This document shows, one piece after another, positions 1 to 8,823 of a stretch of DNA of 64,000 nt. Location: positions 2,294,001 through 2,358,000 of the forward strand of contig NZ_CP117520.1 of assembly GCF_028621895.1 (NCBI RefSeq). The letters are read 5' to 3'. A program made the translations under genes and the position numbers. Numbering within the stretch: the first letter of the stretch is position 1; every line of letters starts with the position of its first letter. This DNA is from Acinetobacter sp. GSS19. Lineage in GTDB: Bacteria; Pseudomonadota; Gammaproteobacteria; Pseudomonadales; Moraxellaceae. The notes beneath the pieces are model-generated. The model was not told the origin of the DNA. It ran no database searches and worked only from the letters and a program-made list of their open reading frames with translations.

Positions 1-319
1 AACAGCGCTGAAACTGTTCAATGCTGATCTCATCCAAGGCCTGAGAAATCTCGGCTACCTGATGTACCAGATTATAATGTGCACTGAGGTCAGGCTGTTG
101 TACGTTGCGAAAAGGAAACTGCGCCACCAAGGCATAATGCAGGCAGCTTGTCGCGATCAGCTGAGCTTGAGTGAGTAAAATCTCCAGGATCGGGGCACGA
201 TGCTGCAGGTCGAGTTTGGCCTGAATGCCACTCGCCTGTGCAATGTCCTGCTCATTCTGTGCTTGACTAGATAACAGCAATAAATCCTCAGCACGAATGG
301 CCAATAATTGAGTATTCAT
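1..319 (-). CDS. Unknown protein, N-terminal part, cut by left edge
   Basis: An open frame on the minus strand starts with ATG at 317-319 and runs without a stop to the window edge, giving 106 residues. The protein begins MNTQLLAIRAEDLLLLSS and is rich in Gln, Leu and Ala with a helical look. It has no signal peptide and no motif I recognise. A GGAG about 15 bases upstream could be the ribosome-binding site, which is rather far. The uninterrupted frame and codon use like the neighbours support a real gene. Function unknown. Confidence 0.6.
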   Translation of the reverse strand, partial: MNTQLLAIRAEDLLLLSSQAQNEQDIAQASGIQAKLDLQHRAPILEILLTQAQLIATSCLHYALVAQFPFRNVQQPDLSAHYNLVHQVAEISQALDEISIEQFQRC

Positions 320-652
320 GCGGCAAGCTCTTCTGCTCCTTGACCCGTTTAGCTTACAGCGAGTTTGTGCAAAAAAACGGCTATAATTCTGTAATTACTG
401 CCTGCAGATTGTAATAACACGTGTCTACGATCACCCTGCTCATCGCTGTCCTGTTTTCAGCAAAACATGAAATTATCTCCTGAGAAGCGTTCAGCATTTA
501 CTGAAATTTCATTACAGGCACAATTTTAAATAAAATCAAACCATTGATTTAATTTAAAATAATAAATTGGCATGTTTTTTGATTAACTCCATCTGCACTT
601 ACAAGGAAACGTCTGTTGGGATAACAGATGTCGTATGCATATGGAGTTTTAC
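320..652. other. Intergenic region with divergent promoters
   Basis: This AT-rich stretch separates the left-edge gene from the divergent ompW-like gene, so it should hold promoters for both; I could not place a convincing -35/-10 pair. Positions 612-628 form a short inverted repeat (TCTGTT, 5-base loop, AACAGA) that would lie in the 5' leader of the porin mRNA, about 25 bases before its start. Confidence 0.4.
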
Positions 653-1252
653 ATGAAAAAATTTGCACTACTCGGCCTAGGGCTTTGCTGTATCGGTTCA
701 ACCCATGCAGGTTTTGAGCTGGACCGCTTTCAGACGCGTTTTGGTCTTACCCAGATTGAACCGAAAAATAATCCAGGCAATCTTGATGATGGCACACGTA
801 CCAACGTATCCAATGCCTATGCCCTGACAACTGATTTTGTCTATTTCCTAACCCCAAATCTGGCGGTTGATTTATTGGTCGGTAGCGCACCAAAACATAA
901 TATTTATGGAGATGGGCAGAAGATCGGCAATACCAAGTACATTCCGCCAACGCTCAGCCTGCAATACAACTTTAACCCGCAAGGCCAGTGGAACCCATAT
1001 GTGGGGTTGGGGGTAAATTATACCTATTACTTTGATGAAAACTTGCTGAATGGTCAAAAGCTCGATGTGTCGAATTCCACCGGCGTCGCCGCGACTATCG
1101 GGATGGACTATAAACTGAATGAACATTTCAGCTTGGGAACCGATATCCGTTATGTCGATGTAAACTCTGATGTAAAAATTAACGGAGTCAAAGTCGGTAA
1201 TGTGGATGTCAATCCGATGCTCTACAGCTTAACGTTGGGTTATAAATTCTAA
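653..1252 (+). CDS. ompW: OmpW-family outer-membrane beta-barrel protein
   Basis: The product is a small outer-membrane protein of the OmpW/AlkL family, 8-stranded barrels that let small hydrophobic molecules cross the outer membrane (family knowledge). The ATG at 653 is chosen because GGAG lies 7 bases upstream and a signal peptide follows at once (MKKFALLGLGLCCIGSTHA, cleavage before Gly20). An in-frame ATG at 635 would add six residues with no purpose. The mature part shows alternating barrel strands, a typical NPYVGLGVNYTYY segment near residue 115, and a C-terminal aromatic (GYKF), the usual barrel-assembly signal. At 199 residues it is of normal family length. It is monocistronic and ends at a strong bidirectional terminator. 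The substrate cannot be told. Confidence 0.85.
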   Translation: MKKFALLGLGLCCIGSTHAGFELDRFQTRFGLTQIEPKNNPGNLDDGTRTNVSNAYALTTDFVYFLTPNLAVDLLVGSAPKHNIYGDGQKIGNTKYIPPTLSLQYNFNPQGQWNPYVGLGVNYTYYFDENLLNGQKLDVSNSTGVAATIGMDYKLNEHFSLGTDIRYVDVNSDVKINGVKVGNVDVNPMLYSLTLGYKF

Positions 1253-1271
1253 ATATCCCGCTCTCTCGAAG

Positions 1272-1296
1272 AAAAACCCGCAATTGCGGGTTTTTT
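1272..1296. terminator. Bidirectional rho-independent terminator
   Basis: A perfect hairpin with an ACCCGCA/TGCGGGT stem is flanked by an A-run and a T-run. It lies between the convergent ompW-like gene and parE and should stop transcription from both sides. Confidence 0.9.
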
Positions 1297-1308
1297 AACG
1301 AATGGAAT

Positions 1309-3189
1309 TTAAATCACAATATCCGCCAGATTGCCTTTCTGTTCCAACCATTGCTTACGGTCAGCAGAACGTTTCTTGGCCAGCAATTTATCCAGTAGCC
1401 CTGCAGTAAAATGACTGTCATCCAGATCCAGCTGTACCAGACGGCGGGTGTTCGGATCCATGGTAGTTTCACGCAACTGGCTGGCATTCATTTCACCCAA
1501 ACCTTTAAAGCGGGTAATTTGTGGATTCTTAGTTTTGACTTTTGCCAAAATCTGTTCCAGCTCCGCTTCATCCAGTGCATAGTGCACATCCTTACCAGCA
1601 TCAATCCGGAACAAGGGAGGCATCGCCACATACAGATGCCCCTCTTCCACCAATGCCGGAAAATGTTTGACGAACAAGGCACACAGCAAGGTGGCAATGT
1701 GCAAACCATCTGAGTCGGCATCAGCCAGAATACAGATCTTGCCATAACGCAGTTCCGACAGGTCATCACTGCCCGGATCGACGCCAATCGCAATGGCAAT
1801 ATCATGCACTTCCTGAGAGGCCAACACCTCATCGGATGACACTTCCCAAGTGTTTAAAATCTTACCGCGAATCGGCATGATGGCCTGGAAGTTCTTATCC
1901 CGTGCCTGCTTGGCACTCCCCCCTGCAGAATCCCCCTCGACAATAAACAGCTCGGATTCTTCGCGGGTCTGGCCGACACAGTCAGCCAGTTTTCCCGGTA
2001 AAGCCGGACCAGAGACAATCTTTTTACGTTCAACTTTTTTCGCAGCTTTCAAACGGCGTCCGGCTTTGGAAATCGCCATTTCCGCCAGTTGCATGGCAAT
2101 GTCAGAGTTCTGGTTCAGCCACAGGGCAAAGGCATCCTTGGCGATATTCAACACCACAGACGACGCTTCACGGCTGGACAGACGTTCCTTGGTCTGCCCG
2201 GAAAATTGTGGCTCTTGAAATTTCAGCGACAGGATGTAATTCACCCCATCCCAGACATCTTCAGCCGAAAGTTTCAGGTTACGCGGCAACAGACTGCGCA
2301 GTTCACAGAATTCACGTAACGCATCGGTCACCCCGGAACGCAAACCATTGACGTGGGTGCCGCCTTGCGCGGTTGGAATCAGGTTGACATAGCTTTCCTG
2401 TACCTGCTCACCGCCTTCGGCATTCCAGCAGATGGCGAATTCAGCACTGGCTCGCTCGGCATAGCCTGTAGCCACAAAGGCCGGGTGCGGCACAATTTCA
2501 CGATCCTGCAGTTCATCCATCAGGTAATCGACCAGGCCATTTTCAAACTGCCATTCGATTTTTTCGTTATTAATCTGGTCAATATAAATGACTTGCAAAC
2601 CCGCGGCTAACACCGCTTTGGCTTTCAGGTTGTGTTTCAGTGCCTTTAAGGCAAATTTCGGACTGTCAAAATACTTACCTTCCGGCCAGAAATGAACGGT
2701 AGTACCTGTGGCACGTTTCGGGGCTTTACCTTCCAGCACTTCCAGCGGTGCCACAGGCTCACCCTGTGCAAAAGCCATCTTGTAGAGATTGCCCTGACGC
2801 TGGACTTCCACTTCAACCCGGCTCGACAGGGCATTGACCACGGAAATCCCGACCCCATGCAAACCACCAGAGAACTGGTAATTGTCGGTACTGAACTTAC
2901 CACCGGCATGTAACTTGGTCAGAATGATTTCGATTCCGCTCTGGCCATATTCCGGATGGATATCCACCGGCATACCCCGGCCGTTGTCTTCCACTGATAG
3001 CGATCCATCCGCATACACCGTGACCACAATCTTATTGGCATATCCGGCCAGTGCCTCATCGACTGCATTATCAATCACTTCCTGCGCCAGATGATTCGGG
3101 CGTGTAGTATCGGTATACATGCCGGGACGACGGCGTACCGGATCTAGACCAGATAAAACTTCAAGCGATTGAGCCGTATATTGAGACAC
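1309..3189 (-). CDS. parE: DNA topoisomerase IV subunit B
   Basis: ParE is the ATPase subunit of topoisomerase IV, which decatenates daughter chromosomes together with ParC. The 626-residue protein has the GHKL ATPase fold: RRRPGMY near residue 20, EVIDNAVDEA near 40, DNGRGMP near 70 and GGLHGVG near 110. The transducer motif QGGTHV is near 275. The TOPRIM domain has EGDSAGGSA near 418 and DADSDG near 493. The length (about 630) and the lack of the extra 170-residue insert found in gammaproteobacterial GyrB point to ParE. It starts 3 bases after the yqiA stop, so the two are co-transcribed, as in E. coli. Quinolone and novobiocin target family. Confidence 0.97.
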   Translation of the reverse strand: MSQYTAQSLEVLSGLDPVRRRPGMYTDTTRPNHLAQEVIDNAVDEALAGYANKIVVTVYADGSLSVEDNGRGMPVDIHPEYGQSGIEIILTKLHAGGKFSTDNYQFSGGLHGVGISVVNALSSRVEVEVQRQGNLYKMAFAQGEPVAPLEVLEGKAPKRATGTTVHFWPEGKYFDSPKFALKALKHNLKAKAVLAAGLQVIYIDQINNEKIEWQFENGLVDYLMDELQDREIVPHPAFVATGYAERASAEFAICWNAEGGEQVQESYVNLIPTAQGGTHVNGLRSGVTDALREFCELRSLLPRNLKLSAEDVWDGVNYILSLKFQEPQFSGQTKERLSSREASSVVLNIAKDAFALWLNQNSDIAMQLAEMAISKAGRRLKAAKKVERKKIVSGPALPGKLADCVGQTREESELFIVEGDSAGGSAKQARDKNFQAIMPIRGKILNTWEVSSDEVLASQEVHDIAIAIGVDPGSDDLSELRYGKICILADADSDGLHIATLLCALFVKHFPALVEEGHLYVAMPPLFRIDAGKDVHYALDEAELEQILAKVKTKNPQITRFKGLGEMNASQLRETTMDPNTRRLVQLDLDDSHFTAGLLDKLLAKKRSADRKQWLEQKGNLADIVI

Positions 3190-3192
3190 GTT

Positions 3193-3789
3193 CTATGGGT
3201 TCCTTGATGTTAGGGAATACGATAAAAATTCGAGCAGTAACGGAATTTTGTCTGCAAAATCATCCATGCCATGATTGCCTTGCGCATCTGTGATGATCAG
3301 TGCTGCAGGCCGAGCCGCACTATAATAGCGCTGTGCATCACGATAATCCAAAACTTCATCGCCTTGTTGCAAGAGCAGTAAAATTTTATCGGCATGTTGG
3401 GGCTGTTTACAGGCCAACTGTTCGAGCTGTTGCAGTTGTGCCTGATCCAGTGACCAGTCTGCAGTGACCGGGTAAGGCAACTGTTCAGCAAAAAGATCAT
3501 GGAACAGCTGCCATGGTCGCATAGCAGGATTGATCAGCACAGCCGGAACCGCATACCGTGCGACCAATTGTGTCGCATAAAAGCCCCCTAAGCTGCTGCC
3601 TACCAGCGCAACATGATCCAGTGCTTCAATCAAGTTGGCCACGCGTGCCAATGCCTGTACAGGGGGCAGGTTCAGATCCGGCAAATGGACACGGATCTCT
3701 GGACAATGGCGCTCACAGTAATGTTTAAGTTGCTGACCCTTAATCGATAATGCACTACTTTTGAAACCATGCAGGTAAATCAGGTTCAT
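3193..3789 (-). CDS. yqiA: YqiA-type esterase (UPF0227)
   Basis: This small alpha/beta hydrolase of 198 residues belongs to the YqiA family, whose E. coli member has esterase activity; the physiological substrate is unknown. It opens with the oxyanion-side motif IYLHGFKSS, carries a GSSLGG nucleophile elbow with Ser66, a likely acid in GDEVLDY (Asp144 or Asp148) and His173 in GNHGMDD. It lies directly upstream of parE with a 3-base gap, the same pairing as in enterobacteria, which supports the assignment. No signal peptide, so it is probably cytoplasmic. Confidence 0.9.
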   Translation of the reverse strand: MNLIYLHGFKSSALSIKGQQLKHYCERHCPEIRVHLPDLNLPPVQALARVANLIEALDHVALVGSSLGGFYATQLVARYAVPAVLINPAMRPWQLFHDLFAEQLPYPVTADWSLDQAQLQQLEQLACKQPQHADKILLLLQQGDEVLDYRDAQRYYSAARPAALIITDAQGNHGMDDFADKIPLLLEFLSYSLTSRNP

Positions 3790-4017
3790 CAGGCTTCCCT
3801 TGTTGCACTCAGGATATTGTGGATCAGTGCATGATCCCGCGAGCGATAAAAACCGCCAAGTTACATTCTGCAGTGAAATTGTTAGACAAAAATCATCGAA
3901 ACTTCACCATTCGCACGTATTGTAAAATCATGACATGATTACACTAACTATGCGCGAACGCTGATGTTTATAGCGCGAAGCCAGATAAAAAGAAAGAGTA
4001 CATTTTAGGATGAATCC

Positions 4018-5364
4018 ATGCCCAGTTTAACGCCTCTACATGAAAGCTACTGCCGATGGGATCGTACCCCACCCAGCCAGGCCGATGTACTGGAAGGACT
4101 GGCTCAACTGGTCAGCAGCAACCTGTTGGGACTGGATGAACTGCTGGCCTGTCTACAACAGGATCTGCTACAGCAAAGTTCGAAACTCAGTGATCAGATC
4201 ACTGTACAGTTACAGCAAACCCCGCATGTCGACAAGCTGTATCAGCTGTTCTATCACATGGCACAAAAATCCGGACACCATCTGCTTGCTCCCGGGTTGC
4301 GCCGGATTATCGATAAATTTCCCAAATTACAAGCCAAACCGCTCAACCCGAGTCTGCATTTTCTGGTCGGTGTGTTAAACGGGATTCTGGGTGATTATCT
4401 GCTCACACATCACAACCCGCTTGCCCTACCTATGTTGCTCTATGATCACTATGGCGCTCTGCAGCGCGGCGAGCTGGCCGGTCGTGTAGTGATTTTTGTG
4501 CATGGCCTCGGCATGAACCATTTACACTGGTCAACACGCAAATACGCCGGGATCGGTGAGCGGCTGCTGGCACAACGTGACCATAACACCATGCTATATC
4601 TGAATTACAATTCGGGACGGCGCATTTCTGCCAACGGGCGCAGCCTGGCGGTACTGTTACAACAGCTGATCCAGCAACACCCGCAAATTGATAGTATTGA
4701 TCTGATTGGCCACAGCATGGGCGGTTTGGTGGCGCGCAGCGCCCTGTTCTATGGTAAACAGAATCTGCATTACTGGATGCACCGGGTCAATAACCTGGTC
4801 TGTATTGGCACACCCAATCACGGTGCATCGTTAGAACGTTTTAGCCATACCCTGCAGGAGAAACTGCACCATTGGCCAGTCATCAAAATTTTGGGACATG
4901 CAATCAATATTCGCAGTAATGGTATTCTGGATTTACGCTATGGCAGCGTCCGTGATGATGACTGGGAGCATTTACCGGCACGGATTGGCCTGATGGACGA
5001 TAACCGCAAACCAGCCCCCTTACCGAGCTACATCAACAGTTATATGATTGCTGGCACCGTAGAGTCGGAAAATAACCAGAACAAGGCATTGAATATCCTG
5101 GGGGATTATCTGGTCAGTGTCAAAAGCGCACTAGGTGAACATCCTCATCCACGCTTTCAGCTGAAGCTGCCGGAATCCCATAAGGCGGTGTTTTATGGAC
5201 TCAACCATTTTGAGATTCAGTCCCATCCGGTTGTTGCCGAACAGATTGCCCGCTGGTTCTATGCCGACAATGAAGAAGAAAGTGCAGAACAACCCATGCA
5301 CGAATATCTGGTTCAGGTCGAACAGCGGAATTGGGAGAACTTGCGAGGGATTGTAGAAACCTAA
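4018..5364 (+). CDS. PGAP1-like alpha/beta hydrolase (putative lipase/esterase)
   Basis: This 448-residue hydrolase has an alpha/beta core in its middle and C-terminal parts. The strand VVIFVHGLGMNH (around 157-168) supplies the oxyanion hole, GHSMGGLVARS (231-241) holds the nucleophile Ser233, and a late His in the GLNHFEIQSHP segment near 400 is the likely catalytic base. About 150 helical residues precede the core. The GHSMGGLVAR and GTPNHGAS segments resemble PGAP1/triacylglycerol-lipase-like proteins. No signal peptide is visible, so it is probably intracellular or membrane-associated. It is monocistronic and convergent with dsbB. The substrate is unknown. Confidence 0.75.
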   Translation: MPSLTPLHESYCRWDRTPPSQADVLEGLAQLVSSNLLGLDELLACLQQDLLQQSSKLSDQITVQLQQTPHVDKLYQLFYHMAQKSGHHLLAPGLRRIIDKFPKLQAKPLNPSLHFLVGVLNGILGDYLLTHHNPLALPMLLYDHYGALQRGELAGRVVIFVHGLGMNHLHWSTRKYAGIGERLLAQRDHNTMLYLNYNSGRRISANGRSLAVLLQQLIQQHPQIDSIDLIGHSMGGLVARSALFYGKQNLHYWMHRVNNLVCIGTPNHGASLERFSHTLQEKLHHWPVIKILGHAINIRSNGILDLRYGSVRDDDWEHLPARIGLMDDNRKPAPLPSYINSYMIAGTVESENNQNKALNILGDYLVSVKSALGEHPHPRFQLKLPESHKAVFYGLNHFEIQSHPVVAEQIARWFYADNEEESAEQPMHEYLVQVEQRNWENLRGIVET

Positions 5365-5399
5365 AGCAAGAGGTGATGAGCCAATCGGCAAGAGAAAAT

Positions 5400-5425
5400 A
5401 TCAGCCCGGCAGAAGCCGGGCTGAT
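5400..5425. terminator. Bidirectional terminator hairpin
   Basis: A perfect 11-base-pair GC-rich stem (ATCAGCCCGGC and its complement) with loop AGAA lies between the convergent hydrolase gene and dsbB. T-rich sequence follows a few bases later on the plus strand, and a shorter T-rich tract on the minus strand. Confidence 0.8.
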
Positions 5426-5432
5426 GAAATTG

Positions 5433-5951
5433 TTATTTTTTACGTAGCACTCTGCTATATGGGTAGTTACGCACCAGTTGCCAGAGACATAGCAGTGCCA
5501 GCACACTAAAGAACAACAGTGACCAAACAGGCAAAGATTGACCGAGGAAAGTCCAGTCGATGGCAGCACACTCGCCTGAACCGGACAATACCTGCTGCAA
5601 CACGCTTTTTAATGGCAACGCATCCAGCAAATAGTTGAGACCAGGGCCGCAACTCGGTACCTGATCGGGTGGCAGAGACTGCAACCAGACATGACGGCCT
5701 GCCACACCCACCGACCATAAAATGGCCAGAGTCGCGAGAAAGGCATACAGACGTTTGACCGCATTTGATGCCGGATTATGGATCAGGGCAATCAAGGCAA
5801 TCAGCCCCATGCCGATCAGCCCTACACGCTGAAAAACACATAGGGGGCAAGGCTCCAAACCTTTCACGTGTTCGAGATAGAGCGCAAAAGCCATACCGAT
5901 CACACTGGCCAACACCAGCAGGCCGTTCACCAAGCGATAACTCCACTGCAT
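5433..5951 (-). CDS. dsbB: Disulfide bond formation protein B
   Basis: DsbB is the inner-membrane quinone reductase that reoxidises DsbA. The 172-residue protein has four predicted membrane helices, the first periplasmic cysteine pair in PCPLC (Cys35/Cys38) and a second pair Cys101 and Cys128 in the second periplasmic loop. It lies 17 bases downstream of gshA on the same strand, so the two are probably one transcript linking thiol synthesis and disulfide formation. Length and cysteine layout are typical. Confidence 0.95.
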   Translation of the reverse strand: MQWSYRLVNGLLVLASVIGMAFALYLEHVKGLEPCPLCVFQRVGLIGMGLIALIALIHNPASNAVKRLYAFLATLAILWSVGVAGRHVWLQSLPPDQVPSCGPGLNYLLDALPLKSVLQQVLSGSGECAAIDWTFLGQSLPVWSLLFFSVLALLCLWQLVRNYPYSRVLRKK

Positions 5952-5968
5952 GGATCTTCCTCTTGTTT

Positions 5969-7546
5969 TTATCTATAAGCGGCAAGATAGTCGTGAAAAC
6001 GTAGACTACTGTCTTGCTCAAGTTGTTGTTGCTGTTGCAGGGATTGTTCCGCCAGTGCATCAAAATAGCCTTGGGTTTCTTCATCTAGGACATGTTGTTC
6101 ATAGGCCAAGGCATGTTGCTGCGCCATATAACTGCCAAAGGCCCAGGTTCCGCCATGTTCGAGCGTATCGGAAATCATTTGGGCTGAAAGCGTCAGATCC
6201 ACTTCATCAATACGTTGTTGCATCACATCGAGCGCCTTGCTGTACAGGTCGGTTTCGTAAGCGGCGTCTAGTAAAGCAGCCAAAGGTTGCATTGCTGTGA
6301 CATAACCCTCTGCCCAGCTTTCAATTGGGTAAGACTCGCCCTGCTGCTGAATGCTGGCATTCGGTGCACGGCCACGATTGACCACTTCCGCTTGATTTTT
6401 CTCAATCTGGTCTTGCTCTGCGACACCCAGTTCCGGACTTTCAGCAAACAGGCAGTACAGTGACAGGGTTTCCAGGAATCCAGCCGCATCTTCATCAATG
6501 CCGATTGGACTATATGGGTTGACATCAACCGCACGCAGTTCCACATAACCGACACCACGATTGGCCAACGCTTGTGATGGGGTTTCACCAGCTTGCGGCA
6601 CCTGTTTTGGGCGTACCAGACTGTAATATTCGTTTTCAATCTGGAGCACATGATCGTTGATCTGGATCGGTTCGCCCTGAGCATCATCCAGTCCCAAACG
6701 GCTAAAGGCCGGATAAGGCGTTTTCACAGCCTTCTGCAGACCTTCCAGATAGCCTTGCAGGCTGTTGTAATGGATGCCGAGCTGTTTCTGTGCAGAATTT
6801 TGGTAACCAAACCGTCCCATACGTAATGCGGTTGCATATGGCAGGAATAGCGTTCCTCGTAAAAGTGGCAATAGGTGATGTTCACGACCACTCAAAAAGC
6901 ACTGACACACCGACGGACTCGCCCCCAGAAGCAGCATGACCAATGGCGTGAGACGGATAAAATTCCGGATCAGGCCAAAATAGCGGTAACTGCGATAATC
7001 CTGCAAACTCAGGGCTTTTAGCTGCTCATCCGTCTCATGCTGTTGCAGCGCTTCAAACAAGGAATCCGGAAAAGACAGGTTATAATGCACCCCGGAAATG
7101 GTTTGCATACGGCGGCCATAACGTACACCCAAACCGCGGCGGTACAGGGTCTTAAAACGACCGATATTCGAACTGCCGTATTGGGCAAGCTGGATACTTT
7201 CTTCTTTTTCGTCCAGCATACATGGCATGGACAGCGGCCAGAGTTTTTCATCCTGTTCGAGATGACGGTGAACCACCGCATGAATATCCTGCAGGTAGTT
7301 CAAAGCCTGAGGAATGCTGTTTTGTGGTGGCGTAATAAACTCCATCAGTGCTTCGGAATAATCCGTGGTGATATGCGGATGGGTTAATGCCGAGCCTAGA
7401 CCGTGCGGATGCGGTGCTTGTGAAATAAACCCGTCACGTTGCATGCGCAGGCTTTCACGTTCAATGCCGCGTAGCATACCCTGCAACAGCGAAGAATCCA
7501 CCCAAGTCGGTAAAATGTCTTGAGAGATCGGGAGGGAGTAACTCAT
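5969..7546 (-). CDS. gshA: Glutamate-cysteine ligase
   Basis: GshA joins glutamate and cysteine, the first and rate-limiting step of glutathione synthesis. The 525-residue protein matches the gammaproteobacterial type-1 family: RGIERESLRM near residue 27, TDYSEALMEFITPP near 61 (metal- and substrate-binding), YGRRMQTISGVHYNLS near 143, and the VELRAVDVNPYSP segment near 335. The start ATG at 7546 gives the expected N-terminus. It is the first gene of a short operon with dsbB. Confidence 0.96.
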   Translation of the reverse strand: MSYSLPISQDILPTWVDSSLLQGMLRGIERESLRMQRDGFISQAPHPHGLGSALTHPHITTDYSEALMEFITPPQNSIPQALNYLQDIHAVVHRHLEQDEKLWPLSMPCMLDEKEESIQLAQYGSSNIGRFKTLYRRGLGVRYGRRMQTISGVHYNLSFPDSLFEALQQHETDEQLKALSLQDYRSYRYFGLIRNFIRLTPLVMLLLGASPSVCQCFLSGREHHLLPLLRGTLFLPYATALRMGRFGYQNSAQKQLGIHYNSLQGYLEGLQKAVKTPYPAFSRLGLDDAQGEPIQINDHVLQIENEYYSLVRPKQVPQAGETPSQALANRGVGYVELRAVDVNPYSPIGIDEDAAGFLETLSLYCLFAESPELGVAEQDQIEKNQAEVVNRGRAPNASIQQQGESYPIESWAEGYVTAMQPLAALLDAAYETDLYSKALDVMQQRIDEVDLTLSAQMISDTLEHGGTWAFGSYMAQQHALAYEQHVLDEETQGYFDALAEQSLQQQQQLEQDSSLRFHDYLAAYR

Positions 7547-7931
7547 TACACGGGCTCGCTTATTAAAAAGAACAACAAAACAAAATCATCAGCTTAATCA
7601 CATTCGGGTGATTGTTGGCTGCTACATTACGCCCAAACATGGTCGAAAGGCAAAGCAGATTTAATGTTGGCAATTTTTTATCACAATCTTGCAGTATAAG
7701 ACACGGGTTATTTGTGATTATATTAAAGATCAGCCCTGTTTTTTTTAAGGAAATGGTGAATTATCAGACATGGTCCGATGCTGAACCATTGGTGGGCGAG
7801 TCGCATGTATTGCGATAACAGGCTGTCTTTACAGTCGTCAAAACGCGCAAAAATCAATTTAATAAAGCGTCGTTTTTGTTTTGATCCTATTCCTTGTCCC
7901 GGGCAGGCTCTGCCGCGGAAGGAGTTTTCTC
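7547..7931. other. Intergenic region upstream of gshA and the lipoprotein relic
   Basis: This holds the gshA promoter on the minus strand and leader sequence of the relic on the plus strand. A 20-codon frame (GTG at about 7756, just after AAGGA) encodes MNYQTWSDAEPLVGESHVLR; it may be chance or another fragment. No longer gene is supported. Confidence 0.3.
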
Positions 7932-8060
7932 ATGAACACCTCATCTTAGTGTGCCAGTTTACTGGTCGTGATGCTGTTGGCCGGTTGTGCCAGCATCCCA
8001 CAACAACCACAGAACTCACCGCAGTTGAATAATACTTTTATGAGCTATCCGCTGATTTAA
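7932..8060 (+). pseudogene. Broken duplicate of the downstream lipoprotein gene
   Basis: The frame starts with ATG at 7932 behind a GGAG site, but codon 6 is TAG. Read through, it continues with a lipoprotein signal end (LLVVMLLAGCASIP) and then QLNNTFMSYPLI before a TAA at 8058. The intact gene at 8243 reads LGLAGCASTP and then QLGNFASYPLN at matching places. Both are preceded by a similar GGAGTTTT leader. The QL-N-F-SYPL match plus the shared lipobox make it a decayed or truncated tandem copy. No in-frame start after the TAG leaves a usable signal peptide. Confidence 0.7.
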
Positions 8061-8124
8061 TCTGAAACTCAGATTTGATCAATCCTGATAGTGAAAAAAG
8101 TACTCAACTGATCCATCGTATTCC

Positions 8125-8156
8125 CGTCTGGCTGTCCATTTACCCGCAGCCAGACG
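8125..8156. repeat. Perfect 10-bp inverted repeat
   Basis: CGTCTGGCTG and CAGCCAGACG are separated by 12 bases, forming a strong hairpin between the relic and the intact lipoprotein gene. It has no T-run, so it is not a classical terminator. It could be an operator or an mRNA structure; no function can be assigned. Confidence 0.6.
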
Positions 8157-8242
8157 CCATACGACCGAATCAGTCTTTATGACGGCAGTGAATTTCTGGC
8201 ACATCCACTCTTACTTTTCTCTTTGCCCCAGGAGTTTTTTAT

Positions 8243-8791
8243 ATGCATCGACGTTATTTAAGTTTAGGTCTGCTCATATGCCTTGGCCTTGCAGGCTGTG
8301 CCAGCACGCCGAAAAAACCGCTCAGTCTGGATCAGCTCGGCAACTTCGCCAGTTATCCCCTGAATGATCATAGTTACCGCATCAGCTATCGGGCCGATCA
8401 ACGCATCAGTTTTGGTACGGCAGAGGAAATTACCCTGCTAAAAGCCGCACAGACCACCGTACAACAGGGTTTTCGCTATTTCAAAGTGTTGGAAGACCCG
8501 AGCAACCGCACGCAAAAACCACCGCGTCAGGCCGTGATTTACTCCAGCCCGAATTATTATCCGTATTATTACCGCCGTCATCCGCTTTTCTGGCCAGACC
8601 CATTTTATGATGTTCCGCAAGTGGTTAACATCGATCCAGTAGAAGTGTCTTATACTATTGAATGCTATAAAGATACGAAAAAAGCCCCGCAGGATGCCTT
8701 TGATGCTTTCTTGATTTTGCAGTCGCTGGGACAAAAATATGGTGTCAATAGTAGCGGTCAGGCGGCTGCACCTGTAGCAGCCCAACCCTGA
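8243..8791 (+). CDS. Outer-membrane-type lipoprotein, CC0125/CC1285-like
   Basis: This 182-residue lipoprotein has a signal peptide ending in the lipobox LAGC, so Cys19 would be lipidated. The residue after it is Ala, so the inner-membrane retention signal Asp is absent and outer-membrane sorting is expected. The segment YRISYRADQRISFGTAEEITLLKAAQTTVQQGFRYFKVL (36-90 region) and a Tyr/Pro-rich stretch near residues 101-125 resemble the CC0125/CC1285 family of unknown function. A good site (AGGAG) precedes the ATG. It lies 32 bases before a DUF445 gene on the same strand. A decayed copy lies just upstream. Confidence 0.75.
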   Translation: MHRRYLSLGLLICLGLAGCASTPKKPLSLDQLGNFASYPLNDHSYRISYRADQRISFGTAEEITLLKAAQTTVQQGFRYFKVLEDPSNRTQKPPRQAVIYSSPNYYPYYYRRHPLFWPDPFYDVPQVVNIDPVEVSYTIECYKDTKKAPQDAFDAFLILQSLGQKYGVNSSGQAAAPVAAQP

Positions 8792-8823
8792 ACGAAAAGG
8801 ACCAGATGAAATAGGATGTGTGC

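Noticed and set aside
1850..2218. Plus-strand frame within parE
   Set aside because: Antisense shadow of a highly conserved gene; composition unlike a real protein.
7612..7818. 68-codon plus-strand frame upstream of the lipoprotein relic
   Set aside because: No ribosome-binding site, lies over the gshA promoter region, no recognisable product.
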